The position numbers and the translations under genes are program-made. The notes beneath the pieces are model-generated. The model searched no databases. It was not told the DNA's origin and saw only the letters and a list, made by a program, of their open reading frames with translations. Positions 37,801 through 48,109 of a stretch of 64,000 nucleotides of DNA are shown piece after piece. Origin of the DNA: Nectonema munidae (Eukaryota > Nematomorpha > Nectonematoida > Nectonematidae); contig JAUIRK010001034.1 of NCBI GenBank assembly GCA_030549495.1, positions 496,001-560,000 on the forward strand, written 5' to 3'. The number at the start of each line of letters is the position of its first letter. The first letter of the stretch is position 1.

Positions 37801-40800
37801 ATGCTTTGAAAGTTATCTTAGGAAAAAAGTCATTGAAGTAACTTTATAATAGAATGATAAGTTAGTAACATTTTCATATATTTCACCTGAATTTTCTTTT
37901 AGAAACAACCAATTATTTACAAGAACGAAATTTATTCAAAATGCAAATTAAGAAGAAATAATTTATATAAATTTGAATTAATATTTTTAATTTCATCGCT
38001 TGTAATATGTATTCCTATGCACTTTAGATACAAATGATTAAATATTTGTTTCTCATATCATCTAGTAAATTTTTATACTTCTTAGTAATAATATAAAAAT
38101 ATGATGAAAAGAACTTTAAATTAAACAGAGTATAATCATTTGTAGAATATGCACCAGGCCTCTAAGCTCGTTGATTGCTAAAACTAAATGATGATGAAGC
38201 ATAATTAATTGTTAAGTCACAAGTTAAGTGGAGGTATACCTCACTTTATTATATCGTAATCGTTTCTTGTCTAAACTGGAGTAAGATAAAACGTGTTCTT
38301 TTTTTGGATATGGAAAATGGCAGTTAAACAAGTTTCAAAAAGGATAATGTATACGTTTTCATTTCTTGCTGCTAATACACCTTTTTATCAACGCAACTAA
38401 CAATCAGAACAATCTAGCAGTCAAATGATTAATATGGTTAATGCATTTTAATTTGTTTTTCATGGCTAAGTCTAAAGGATTTAAGTAACATTTTTCTTCA
38501 GTATTTATAATGAAGTAAAGTGGATTCCTTTAGTTTTATTTTATTTACGCATAAGACATTTGAACTAAGATGGGTATACTCCTTGTATAAATGATCCTTC
38601 AAGTAATTTTCCCCCGATTTTCCTTCTAAGCTTCGATGAAAAGAAAAATGATATAAATATCATCTACAGACAAAGAATATAAATCATGTCTTGGAAGAAA
38701 ATTTTTCATTCATGATTTTAAATATTCAAAAGTCCAAATATTCATGCATCAGGAGCTTAAGAGTCAACTTTAGGTTGATACCACCTTCCTTATCATGTAA
38801 AAAAACAAATTCTTTGTAACCAAACCCATATATTCTCATTTAAACCATGAGAAATGCCTCAAAATTCGTCACTTAAATCAAGTAATTAGATTTTCATCTT
38901 CTAAGTTGTTTACAATTTTTGCCCTACGAAATGGATGCTTTGGATTCGTAGAATGACTTTTTTTCAAAAAAACTATAAATTATTGAAAAGATTAGTTCAT
39001 AAATTCCAAAAATCAATTAATTTAGTTTTGTAAAATGCAAATTTAAAATCTAAACAATATTCTAAACGCAATTTTATCTCAAGTTTTTGACATGTTAGAT
39101 ATAAATTAAAGCATTTAGACCTAAAAAATATGTCAAATTAAACGTGTTTTGTATATCATTCTTCTATGAAAGATTGTAATGTAATATATCTCTTGGGATA
39201 ACATGCTTTCTATATTCATTTGATTGCAATTATATTGTATGGCTAATAATAAAAACGAATTATTGATATGATAAAGTTTTAACACAACAAATTATGCATT
39301 TTAAAATGTTTCTTTTAAAGCCTTTTCAAATTTTATCAGATTTACGCTTTTTAAATAAAAAAAGTTAACACTGGAAATTTCATTTTGAAAAGTTTCAAAT
39401 TTAAAATTCCTTTGGAGTTAAATCAAACTCATAGTACATCATTAAAAGAAAATTAAAAAAGCTTTTTTGACATCTTGACTAATGTCGAAAAACGATCACC
39501 GATCATTCTCATTTTTATTACCCAATTTTCTAAAACCACAACAATTTTAGATTGACAGATTACATGAGAGAATTTTCGTCTAACCCAGTGTTTCTTAATC
39601 ACGGCCATGAGGCCCACATAGCAAAATTGCAGGAATAATAGGCTAACAATATCATATTAAAACAGTCAAAATTTCATAAATTTATGGATTATGAATAATA
39701 TAATTTATTAATTTTATGATTAATTAATTACGCTTTTTATAAAAATCCTTTTTTAAAAATTTTAACCTTAAAAAATAGTAAATTGACTTTGTGCAAAAGT
39801 ATTAATCGAGCATATACCAAAACCAGTGGCGTAGCCAAAAAATGGAAGTTGGGAGGGCATGCAAGGAATTTAGGGGGGCAAGCATATTGGAAATAAAATA
39901 ATTAGTATTTGGGGGGGGGGGGGGGGGGCAGAAAAGGTATTGGGGGGGGGGGGGGGGGGCACTGCCCCCTTGCCTCCCCTCTGGCTACGGCCCTGACCAA
40001 AACTCATATGCTTTAATATTTTATTTATTCAGACGCTGTATATAAAAACAACACCATTATTCATATAGCAAAATCTTTTCTATTCTTCTGTGCCTATCCC
40101 TTTTGGTAATGAGTAGAGTTTGCTGGTTGATGATAGGAACGCTTGTTCATTACTTTTATCTATCTCATTCTACCATTATGTTCTTTAGGAATCAATAACC
40201 TGTCGACTCTGCTCAGAGTCCATACAAATTCTGAACCTCATTTGATCGTCCAGTTGGCTTGGGGTATGTCTCCTATTGTGCTTGTGGTATTTTTCCAGAT
40301 AAATATTTAATTTAATGTGACTTTTGGCCTTCATTTTTCGATTGACTACTTTCAGGTGATAATCGTGTTTTACGTGATGGTGCTGTACAAACAAGAGGAC
40401 GAATTCATTTACGAGTACCCGAATTGGGTGAAGTACCTGAACTACTATGTCTTCCTCATTCCAATTCTGTGCTTAGCTATTGGCGCCTTTCTCAATTTTT
40501 TCAAAAGAAATGTAAGTTATTTTTACGTCATCACCCTTATGGAGCATTTCTTTTTAAATTTAAATTTTAAGGTCCTTTGCCTTTACGCAGTTTATTTGTG
40601 AGCTGAATTAAAGATAATATAATGAAATATATTAAAATATATTTTCAAACTATAAGATTAGATAGAGGTCCTTGAGTTTGCAAAGCTTGGCGATCTCTGT
40701 AGAAAATCTTAATCCTCCCGTTTATTCTACATGGAAATAAAGAAAGTAAAAGTATAAGAAGTCAAATTGGATAAGTATTAAGATCATGTGAATTTTACAT

Positions 40801-43800
40801 AATTTTCAAATTTTGTTCCCACTTTCTCGATTCATCTATCTTCGTTGTCAAAATTTGAAGTGTCGTCGTAATAAACGCCAATTGGAGATTGAATGTATTT
40901 GAAAAGCATTTTTAAAATTGGTGAATTGGATAAAAAAAGATTGATATTTAAAAAATTTGGATTAATACCTGTTTTATTTTTTCATTTTATCTCTTTTTTT
41001 GCACACATTCACTCACTTTACAAAGGTCAATTTAAAAAATTACTTGAACTTTGAGCTTGGTGATAGAAGAACAACAAACTTTAAAATAACAAAGCAGCTA
41101 TATACTTAATGAAGCATAATAAGGTTGTTTTATTTTCATACATGAAATTTATTTTTAAAAAGGTCTTTTTCAAATTTTCAATTCATTATTGGATGAATAG
41201 TCAGTAGCAATTTCAAACGTGTTATACACTATCACAATTTTTAAAATATTTTATCTGTTATATATTAATAAAGAATATATAATATTGTAGTCGCGATATT
41301 TAAAAAGCCAAAAATAGATCTGTAGGATATTTGATTAACAGATCTTTTCATACTAATATTTTGTATTGTCTATGAGGTTGATTAATTTAAAGTTGAATCG
41401 AAATTCGTCAAGTTTTAAAGAGTTTTTAAATAAAAATTCTTTTTTTTGAAAAATATTTCAATTATTTTATTTAAAAATAAGGAATAGACCGAATTAATTT
41501 TTTAGCCAATAAAATTTAACGCCTCATAATTCATATTAATAAATTTTGATGAATATCTCAAAATCTGATATATTCAAGAGAATCAAAAGATCCTCAACCC
41601 CAATATATAAAAATAAGTAAGTTCAATACATCAAATGGAGTTTTTCAGAAATATAATTTATATCAGAGGTCTATGATTGATTGAAATGCGTTTATAGTTT
41701 GTAGGTTTTTTATGTGATATATAATAATACTAATAATATGACAATTTTTTGGAAATTTTTACTTATTTGATTTGCAGAAAAAAATTAACTGTTTTTCATC
41801 ATTTCTTTTTCATGATATATATATATCATTTGAAAGCTTATCCTTTGCTGTATACACTAGAATAATGTATTTTTTCAAAAGCTTTTTAATTTTTTTGATA
41901 ACTGTACTTTACTTCTTAAATTTTGGTCGAAAGTAAAAGTGACCACATTTTGTTATAAGCATAATGTTAAGATTTATACAATTTTTTTATTGGAAATCGT
42001 ATCATTGGAAAGCTAGACTCTTTGTGAACAAAAAATGTTTTTTTTTGCAAAATCTGCTTTTATGTGAGGTCAGTCAACTTTTATCTAGTTCCAAAAAATA
42101 CCAATAATTAACGTGATGAGTTTATATACATTTTTTTCAATATTTCATATTAACAAATGTAGAATATAGTTTTTCCCTTTTAAAATGTCATAGTTAAAGA
42201 ACACTGTCGAAAATAAATATATATTTTTTACTTTTTAGGGGTCAGTAGTAGGGATGTAAAACCGCTTTTATAGAACCGATTTTACCCGGTTTCCGAAAAA
42301 CATTTGGAAAACCGGAACCGTAGTTTACGAACCGGTTTTAATATAAATATGTTTAAGTATTTTTCATGTATTCAAATAGCCTTAGGAGTTCTTGGATGTG
42401 TAGAAAATGTTATGGAACATGAATGGAAAACTATAGAAAGTATATATGAAACTTTACAACATGTACATTACGCTCTAAAAATGCTTTGCACTCAAAATAC
42501 AATAGTGTTAAAAGTGACATTTTGATGAAAGTTGTTTATAGTAAACTTGAAAAAGGCAACAAATCGTTTCCAATTTCAAATGAGATTTTGCAATCTTTGA
42601 TGTCAAGATACATCTCAAGAAGAAACAAAGACATGATAACGTTAATGGCTTATCTTAAAAATCCTCCAATTTTTCAAGAACAAGTGAATAAAATTTTTTT
42701 ATCATCATCTCGTACAGCAATAAAAAAGTATGCCGAAAAGCTTTATAAAAGACTTTTTCAATCTTCAGTAGAAGAAATAATGCTTATACTACAAACCTCA
42801 CTAGAAGTCATGTTGAAAACTCCAGTAATGATATCAGTGCAGATGTTTCCTCACAGGAATATGATCTCGTAAGTGAATATATTAGCAAAGTTAACGAATT
42901 TGAAAATTTTATACCAAAATTCCCATCTGAGTCAGAAAATTTTTCTTCAAACAATGAATTTAAGCTTTATGAAGGAACAGGAATGAGAACAGAGTAACTA
43001 AGTCTACTTTATAACGCCCTTTCAACCGTTCAAGCGAGCAGTGTAGAGTCCGAACGCGCTTTTTCAAGTGCTGGATTATTTGTAACTAAATTGCGATCAA
43101 AATTATCATCATCATGTCTGGATGCGTACTTTTTGAAGTGAAAAATGTCGATGGAATCTAAAAGTTGTGTTGATCTTAGCCTACTTTGATTTCGAAACAA
43201 TTTTTATTCAGTTTAGATACCACTTTTTTGATTTTTAACGAAGGACATTGGTTATATTTATACCGACAGTGTGCGAAGAATCCTCATTCTTAAAAAATCA
43301 AATAATACTTATTCTTTTTTAATATATCGTTGGATCCCGTTATTTTAAAATTGAAAGATAAAATAGTTTCTCTAATCATTTTTATCAAATCATGCATATA
43401 GGAAACTAAAAGTAACGTGAGCCAACGATATATTTAAAAAGAATAAATATTTTTTGTTTTTTTAAAGAATATTTTTCGATTCTCAAATAATCAGAATTTT
43501 ATTTTGATTATTTGACAAATATATTATTTAAAATCGTGCAAATTGCAAAAATATAGGTAACAACTTTTGTAACATTCTATGAGGTATATCAAATCTTACA
43601 TCTAGCCAAATATGAATAGATAAGATTTGATTTTTTAAAGAATATTTTTCGATTATTTGATTACAGAATTTTATTTTGATTATTTGACAAATATATTATT
43701 TAATATCGTGAAAAAATTGCAAAAATATAGGTAATAACTTATCTAACATCGTCCTCCCGAATGAGGTATATCAAATCTTACATCTAATAAAATATGAACT

Positions 43801-44810
43801 GAAAGGTTGGAGATGAACCATCGTAGTATACAGGTTGGAGATCCTATATATATATAAATCAGTTTTACGGCTACTTTCCCAACAAGCTAGGGACTAGCAA
43901 CTATGAATACAAAAACAAATAATTTATGTCCTATAAAACGATTTTATATAGATAAATCCTTTTTTCTCTGAAGTCTATATAAATTTAAAAAAAAGTACTG
44001 GTTTTGAAGAAGAAGAAGAAAATTTTATTGGTTGGTTAGATGATGGCACAGCTTATAGATAAAATATAATCCGAAAGCTGAAAAATTTTATTGATAATAT
44101 AAAATTTGAATATAGGCATAAAACTATATTATCAATGAATGAATAGAATAAATTTGCAGACTTTACAATAGCGGCGAAAATGGTAGTAAGTAGCAAAAAG
44201 TAGGGGCATGATAACAAAAATTTTAATGTCAAAGATTAAGATAGATGAACTGCTTGCAATTATTTCTTTCAAATTTATAAAATTGAAATGCCCGTAAGCA
44301 TTGATAACTTCTCAATCTTTATATTTAAAGTTGTGACGGTCATTGAAGACTTTATTTGAAAAATGTGAACTCAATATGTATATTTGAGCTATACTTCAAA
44401 GTTTCTTAATTTATACCAATTTTAATTATTTAAAGGAGTTTTTCTTGCCTCATGTCTCTAATTTAAGGTTTTTTTAATATAAATTTATACATCAAAGTAA
44501 TTATATCATATGGTTAATCCATACCTAAACACATTTATATGAAAAACAAAAATAAGCAATCTTGTGTAAACTTATTCTACTTTAGGTTCTAAGGATTCTT
44601 TTAGAAAAAGACTTTGGGTACGCTGACCGCATTTTTCATCATTTTAATTAATATAATTTCTAGTGCCCAACTTTTTTTAAGGGTAAGATCGTCATGACTC
44701 CACTCGAGCAAAAGAAGAATGACAGGGCAAAGGTAAAGGATTCAAACACATCTTCCATTATCAATCCTGAAGATTTCATCAAAAGACATTACTTCCCAGA
44801 CTTATTATGA
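27428..44810 (+). CDS. SLC6-family Na+/Cl--dependent transporter, nine exons (TM5 to C terminus)
   Basis: This is a plasma-membrane symporter of the neurotransmitter/amino-acid SLC6 family. Nine phase-consistent exons join to 370 codons plus stop: 27428-27565, 33349-33452, 33547-33668, 33860-33972, 35657-35791, 36172-36271, 40189-40286, 40356-40511 and 44664-44810. Family landmarks are clear: RAVNLPGS after TM5; AAAQCIYSLG and LASYN in TM6; SNVLTS in TM7; GPGMIFIVFTEIFDNLP before TM8; GLDRQF in TM8; ITESGIYVLQLVDY in TM9-10; and YEYPNW before TM12. The Cl--site residues equivalent to human SERT Ser336, Asn368 and Ser372 are present. In TM8 the Na2-site aspartate is kept, but the following serine (SERT Ser438) is arginine. 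Exons for the N terminus and TM1-TM4 were not found upstream, so the model is partial. The substrate cannot be assigned; the sequence is divergent from monoamine and GABA transporters. Confidence 0.9.
27950..28145. repeat. Degenerate short tandem repeat in SLC6 intron
   Basis: Three or so diverged units of roughly 60-70 bp share the phrases ATTTGTTTAACTCACAAG, TTTAATTTGTAATTATTGCT and TAATCATTACTACTAG-like variants. Confidence 0.45.
28639..28823 (-). CDS. Candidate exon 1 of the antisense gene
   Basis: It starts at an ATG on the - strand and runs 61 codons plus two bases to a GTTAAG donor. Residues 1-40 are strongly charged and predicted helical by eye (WLNKEFKKTEVNKKMFKIRM), followed by a KEQISSVLENYPFLTQL segment. 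Confidence 0.35.
28950..29990 (-). mobile_element. hAT transposase relic, minus strand
   Basis: A 98-codon open frame (29682-29386) contains VIVAAVMDPRFKLAWIPSKE, the conserved DPRFK block of hAT transposases. Downstream on the same strand come ISVVKAELETYLEEGVLPF and PLKYWQGK-like text, and a decayed C-terminal dimerisation domain, spread over interrupted frames. Upstream, near 29820-29990, more decayed text (DDYLERMEKHDLGVYDAYQV-like) extends it. The putative end GTTGGATCAAATACC lies near 28955. It is inserted in an SLC6 intron in the opposite orientation. Confidence 0.6.
30101..30272. mobile_element. Possible pogo/mariner-type terminal fragment
   Basis: The right end, reverse-complemented, reads CTGTAATCCCTCTCGTTATG and the left end CAGTTGTGGATCTCTCGAAA. 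These are weak inverted repeats, followed inward by ACCGCACAAAT / GCCGCACAAAT text in both halves. It resembles Tigger-like nonautonomous ends. The boundaries are approximate. Confidence 0.35.
30861..31087. repeat. Fold-back element: imperfect inverted repeat with ~100-bp arms
   Basis: The left arm runs AAGTAAACTC ... AAATGTCTTTA ... CACTATGG ... CTGATCTT. The right arm, reverse-complemented, runs AAGTAAATTC ... AAATGTCTTTA ... CACTATGG ... CTGATCTT, meeting near 30975. The central loop is GGAGGAGGAGGGTGGCG. It could be a short fold-back transposon, or a transcribed hairpin, since it lies in an SLC6 intron. Confidence 0.7.
31822..31954 (-). mobile_element. tRNA-derived SINE, minus strand
   Basis: On the - strand a B box GGGTTCGATCCC lies at 31921-31910, preceded by a tRNA-like head (GGTTTCGATAACTCAAGGTC). 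A tail runs toward 31822. It abuts the LINE relic that begins at about 31955. Confidence 0.5.
31955..32990 (+). mobile_element. Old LINE reverse-transcriptase relic
   Basis: Interrupted + frames match the reverse transcriptase of non-LTR retrotransposons. Near 31980-32030 the text HPKSVFDSVPREHFG matches the K-x-F-D-S-V-x-R-E palm motif, and a position near 32135-32170 resembles the KQG-x-x-APT stretch. Around 32630-32830 the text YSPERWTQYRLHLKLF and CLIKCYQYYVTRLR resembles the YGSETW / CLR-x-I-L C-terminal motifs. Many stops and shifts separate the pieces, so the copy is old. Confidence 0.55.
33349..33452 (+). CDS. SLC6 exon: TM6
   Basis: It encodes LWLLAAAQCIYSLG and GSLITLASYNNEKNNTQ, the unwound TM6 that lines the substrate site. 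It ends in phase 2 at a GTACAT donor. The preceding intron is 5.8 kb and carries several transposon relics. Confidence 0.88.
33547..33668 (+). CDS. SLC6 exon: TM7 and start of EL4
   Basis: It follows an acceptor TTTTTTCAG and encodes RDAIIMAVSNVLTSVLVALT, then SFAISGHVAYIHKQD. The Asn and Ser of SNVLTS correspond to Cl-/Na1 ligands in characterised members. It ends in phase 1. Confidence 0.88.
33860..33972 (+). CDS. SLC6 exon: EL4 and TM8 start
   Basis: It encodes GPGMIFIVFTEIFDNLP, then WAACVFIMMIFMGLDRQ. The GLDR motif replaces the usual GLDS. The donor is GTTCAT, phase 0; the next exon restores the family's GLD-x-QF spacing. Confidence 0.88.
33973..35656. other. SLC6 intron with no recognised element
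   Basis: Short open frames occur at 33868-34267 and 34499-34895, but none has a recognisable domain. A GC-richer patch at about 34660-34740 (AAGCGGCATTTCGCGCCCCC) may belong to an unidentified nonautonomous transposon. Confidence 0.4.
35657..35791 (+). CDS. SLC6 exon: TM8 end and TM9
   Basis: 45 codons in phase 0 encode FVFVEVVVTSLYD, an intracellular loop, then a TM9 segment ending ALVYITE. The acceptor is TGGTAG and the donor GTTAGT. Confidence 0.88.
36172..36271 (+). CDS. SLC6 exon: TM10
   Basis: It encodes SGIYVLQLVDYIIAGFTLIE, then an EVVAIFWYF end. It follows TTTCTTTAAG and ends in phase 1 at GTAAAC. An alternative upstream acceptor would add a reading-frame extension (TDGIILNSID) that breaks the family alignment, so I prefer 36172. 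Confidence 0.85.
36759..37437. mobile_element. Nonautonomous element with terminal inverted repeats, family unknown
   Basis: The left end contains GTGTCTTTTATTGGCACTTC and then AAATGACATTAAAAC. The right end, reverse-complemented, contains GTGTCTTTGGCAGACTCTTC and then AAATGACATTAGAAC. The match continues over about 60 bp with small gaps. The interior is AT-rich and non-coding. No clear target duplication was identified. It lies in an SLC6 intron. Confidence 0.5.
39824..39995. mobile_element. hAT MITE, 172 bp, with perfect 8-bp target duplication
   Basis: The ends are CAGTGGCGTAGCCA and, reverse-complemented, CAGGGCCGTAGCCA (two mismatches). They are flanked by the perfect 8-bp duplication ACCAAAAC (39816-39823 and 39996-40003). 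The interior has two long guanine runs and no coding capacity. Such CAGTGGCGTAGCCA-ended elements are common nonautonomous hAT derivatives. Confidence 0.85.
40189..40286 (+). CDS. SLC6 exon: intracellular loop 5 and TM11 start
   Basis: It begins in phase 2 to complete a glycine codon and encodes GINNLSTLLRVHTNSEPHLI, then a TM11 start ending MSPIVLV. It is separated from the next exon by an intron of only 69 bp. Confidence 0.85.
40356..40511 (+). CDS. SLC6 exon: TM11 end and TM12
   Basis: 52 codons in phase 0 encode VIIVFYVMVLYKQEDEF, IYEYPNW and a final hydrophobic helix ending NFFKRN. The donor is GTAAGT. Confidence 0.88.
42246..43190 (+). mobile_element. hAT transposase relic with CCGGTTTT-rich left end
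   Basis: The left end near 42246 is TAGTAGGGATGTAAAACCGC, followed by several AACCGG/CCGGTTT motifs. Open frames at 42304-42525 and 42486-42872 carry hAT transposase text (VKSDILMKVVYSKLEKGNKS and a helical middle region). At 43018-43140 the dimerisation domain reads VQASSVESERAFSSAGLF then VTKLRSKLSSSCLDAYFLK. At least one frameshift and stops interrupt it, and no right-hand inverted repeat was found, so it is inactive and possibly truncated. It is in the last SLC6 intron. Confidence 0.75.
43464..43800 (+). repeat. Tandem duplication of a ~172-bp unit
   Basis: Two adjacent copies share GAATATTTTTCGATT, TTTGACAAATATATTATTTA, GCAAAAATATAGGTAA and ATGAGGTATATCAAATCTTA at a spacing of about 172 bp (43511 versus 43683). 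The copies differ by small indels. It is in the last SLC6 intron. Confidence 0.75.
43990..44340 (+). other. Possible decayed coding fragment, family unknown
   Basis: One frame reads TGFEEEEENFIGWLDDGTAY and continues, after a stop, through KFADFTIAAKMVVSSKK. This looks like former protein rather than random AT-rich text, but GAA-repeat expansion could produce the acidic run. I recognise no family. Confidence 0.2.
44664..44810 (+). CDS. SLC6 terminal exon: cytoplasmic tail and stop
   Basis: 48 codons plus stop follow an acceptor TTTCTAG. They encode a hydrophilic cytoplasmic tail containing VMTPLEQKKNDRAK and ending HYFPDLL. The intron before it is 4.2 kb and contains a hAT relic and a tandem duplication. 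Confidence 0.8.
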   Translation, partial: CPTFFKGKIVMTPLEQKKNDRAKVKDSNTSSIINPEDFIKRHYFPDLL

Positions 44811-44945
44811 GTTTCGCCTTTTACCTCAACGTTTTGATGGGACCTATTTCCTTTGGTTTGAGAAGATAGGGAACATACACCCGCTGCATCTAAAATTAAC
44901 CCTTGTTTTAATTTGTTATAAATTATTTGCTTTAACGTTTTTTAA

Positions 44946-44951
44946 AATAAA
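44946..44951 (+). promoter_or_regulatory. Possible polyadenylation signal AATAAA of the SLC6 gene
   Basis: This AATAAA hexamer lies about 135 bp downstream of the stop codon, a plausible distance for a short 3' UTR. The AT-rich context makes chance occurrence likely too. Confidence 0.3.
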
Positions 44952-46364
44952 ATTTAATCATTAGTAAACAAAAATATTTGTTTGTATGGAAAAAAGTTGA
45001 ATAAATTTATTTTTGTTATAAATTTTTTAAGGTGTAATTTGAGACTTCAAAAATCGTGATACATGAACTAACACATGGTGATGCGTAACTGGCCCATACG
45101 CTTGAGAAGTTCATAGGGCTCGGAAGAAGCCCTCCTCCATATTTCCCACTCTTTTCGAAGGTCTATCAAAGCTTGGAAAAATTGACAACACACAGATGAT
45201 AGTAGTATTAACCTCAATTTTTACGTATCTTTATAAGATCTCTTGTATTCAGTGGTCTTTGCATTTTTTTTTTATAAAATAATGTAACAGCTAGACAAAA
45301 TTAATTAGCCAGGTTCGTTGAAAATTCACGCTTACATGCATCCCTCATATTAAAAGTTGGTTAACAAAAAAGAGATTGATCCCGGCTATTTGAAAAATGA
45401 CCAAATTTGTAAAAAAAAGTGTATCTACACATCTCTTTTCGTATTCATACTTGAAACTAGTCTTAATCGCTCTTTTAGTTGAAAATAAAGATCAAAATAT
45501 GAAATATATTTTCTCTTCATTTCATTAAATTCATGAACCTCATTTGTTATAAATAAAAACAAATCATAAAAAGAAAATTTAAAGCTAATATATTGACAAA
45601 TATTATTATAAAATTACAAAAATCTTTAGACGGACCGAAGGAAAATATCGCTATGACCAACTGGCCAGGTCTTCGACAAACCTCGGCTTAGGGGCGTGTA
45701 AAAATTTGGGAGAAAATTATTAAATAAAATAAATATGCTAACAGGTTGAATAAAGATTTTGGTTCAGCATAATCTGAAAGTAATTGTAATTATGTTCAAG
45801 ATTTGTCCATCTTGACAAAGCTGTTATGTTATTTTTGTTAGCTCCAGATTGCGCTATCTTATTATTAGCGTAATCTGTCAGTCAAATAAAAGTAATTCTT
45901 ATTTATGACTTTACAAGGAAGTGAACACAGGAAAGTATAGAATTTTTGTTTTACTTTCGCAGCGGAAGTGATAATATGTGTAAATTCAGCCAACCTACAT
46001 AAAAGCCAATTTATGTAGGCATACTGCTGTTTCACGTGTAGGCGTCTAGATATGGCTTTTAGTTTTTAGATCCAACTTGTTTCCATGCTTTGCTAAGAAG
46101 TTTATAAGTTGGCTGGGGTTGAAGACCATAAATCAATATGTTCTAAAGTTGTCAACACTTTCAAATAAAATAATAAGAAAATATCCTGTGAATAGCGAAC
46201 ACATAAGTAATGCTAAAAGCGGACAAGCTTTGTAACAATATGTAATTTTTTAAATCTATTTTAACTTTTCTATAATGGACAGACAATCTATATTAAAAAA
46301 TATAGATATAAATTTTTCTCTAAAAATACTCTTAATTTTGAAAATATTTTTAAAGCACTTCCAG
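44952..46364. other. Intergenic DNA downstream of the SLC6 gene
   Basis: No open frame, RNA gene or clear transposon end can be supported. A slightly GC-richer patch at 45050-45150 lacks coding features. Confidence 0.45.
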
Positions 46365-46512
46365 CCGTAAGGCTATATGCTCACATTATGCTTAAGATGA
46401 TTAATCCCAGTTTTTGTGAATTTATTTTGTAGAATTGGGAGCTTTGAAATCGAACCCTTGACTTTCAACTGTTAAGTTGAGTGGTACACCCTAACAACCA
46501 TTGAGGCTTTAT
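46365..46512 (-). mobile_element. tRNA-derived SINE, copy 1 of a shared family
   Basis: On the - strand the head reads GCCTCAATGGTTGTTAGGGT, with a B box GGGTTCGATTTC near 46457-46446. The tail contains GCCGTAAGGCTATATGC in + orientation. A second copy of the same family lies at 46893-47035. Confidence 0.65.
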
Positions 46513-46892
46513 TTCTTTTTTTGTAAAAAATTATGTGAAAATGTCAATAGAATTTCTGATGTATGCCTAAAAATTAATTCTCATGTTATATAATATAAAT
46601 ATAGATTTTTTTTATATAGTTTGGTTTATCATACTTACTTCCCTGGATATCAAAATCTCGTAATTATGCTGAGTAAATATTTTTAAGCTTAAAGAGCTTA
46701 AAAAATTATAATGCAATTAATTATAGTAATTATGCTTAAAATGTGACCGAAAATAGAAGAATAGGTGATAATTCCCTTTTCTTTTGAACAGAATCTGTAG
46801 AAGAAAATTTTTAGAAAAAGTTTATTTAACTAAAGAGAATAAAGAAATTAAATGAAAGTTGTTTGTTGTTGGTTTGTGGGTTAGATATCAAA

Positions 46893-47035
46893 TCACTTTT
46901 AGCCGTAAAGCTATATTCTTGTGTGAGGTGATTAATCACAGTTTTATGATTTTTTAGAGTCTGAAGCCTTGGGGATCGAACCTTTGACCCTAAAGTGTTA
47001 AGCCGACAAGTACACTTTAACAACCATTGAGGCTC
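46893..47035 (-). mobile_element. tRNA-derived SINE, copy 2 of a shared family
   Basis: This has the same arrangement as the copy about 530 bp upstream: GCCTCAATGGTTGTTAAAGT head, AGGTTCGATCCCC B box, and GCCGTAAAGCTATATTC at the tail side. Differences between the copies are scattered, so they inserted independently or duplicated long ago. The open frame at 46826-47077 overlaps it and is not a gene. Confidence 0.65.
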
Positions 47036-48109
47036 ACTTTGAAGTGGGCGGTTTTTAATTTTTTTTTCCGATGTCAATTGGAGATTTAAAAAAAGGTTGA
47101 TAAACCTTCCAACTCATAATAATATTTTTCAGTTAAATAAATATAGTTCCAAATTTTTTTTCTTTTTAATGAAATTTAGTTATAAATGGAGTTTAAAATA
47201 TTTGTCTTAAAGAAAAATAGTTTCGTTACAAGTGGAATTCGTTATAACTGAATTTTTTTTTAAGAAGAAGAAGAAGTTTATTATGCAAGTTTTTAAGAAG
47301 AAGAAGATTTATTGATAAAAAAAAAGCAAGGAGAATATTTCACAAACAATAAAACAATTACAAGATCATCATTCTAATAATTAATAGACATATATATGTA
47401 TATATTTATAAGTATGAAAAGTTTGAAGGTATGTATTAAAGCATAAATGTAGAATAGTTTGAAATTTTTTTTTTTTTTTTTTTTTGAAATTAATATTACT
47501 AAAAAATCAAAAGCCAAGTATGTTTACCAAGTATGAAATTATGCAAGTTAAAAAAGAAAGAAACATTAACATTGCTCAAGTATTTCAAGAGCTTAAATAA
47601 GCCGTAAAAGAAATACTTTAAAGAATTTATATAAGGGTAAAAGGGATTTGAAAAAGATTATATTGCCACAAGAGGATAGCGGTAGATAGGAGGTGCTTCA
47701 AATTAGGATAAGAATTCAAAAAGAAAATTTCTTTGGAGCGCTGAATGAAAAGTTGGAACACGATCTGCTATAAAGTGTCGACAAGTTCCAAAGTAAGGAA
47801 AAGACATATATTACAGAAAATATAATAACAGTTGAAAAATGTTTTATGATCAAAGTGTATAATATTACATTAAAAAGGTAAAGAATGATGATGATATTAA
47901 AATATAGAATGTAAGAAAACAAATAAAAGTTTTGTTTAAACATATTTAACTAGCATAACAAATAAAAATTAATCATTATATATATATATATATATAATGA
48001 AAGGTAAGGAAAAGAATTAATAGAAGCAAAAAGAGAAAAAAAAGAAACTGACAAAGAAGAGAAAAATGACTTGGTATTCTTAGTACTGGGATTGTTTTAA
48101 TTTAAACAA

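Larger units (their letters stand above)
36272..40188. other. Long SLC6 intron, mostly AT-rich
   Basis: Apart from the two elements listed separately, I see no gene. The open frame at 37610-37849 is a low-complexity chance frame. A hAT-like end (CAGTGTTTCTTAATCACGGC) at about 39586 has no visible partner. Confidence 0.45.

Noticed and set aside
40185-40394. 69-codon open frame on the - strand
   Set aside because: It is antisense to two SLC6 exons and has no independent support.
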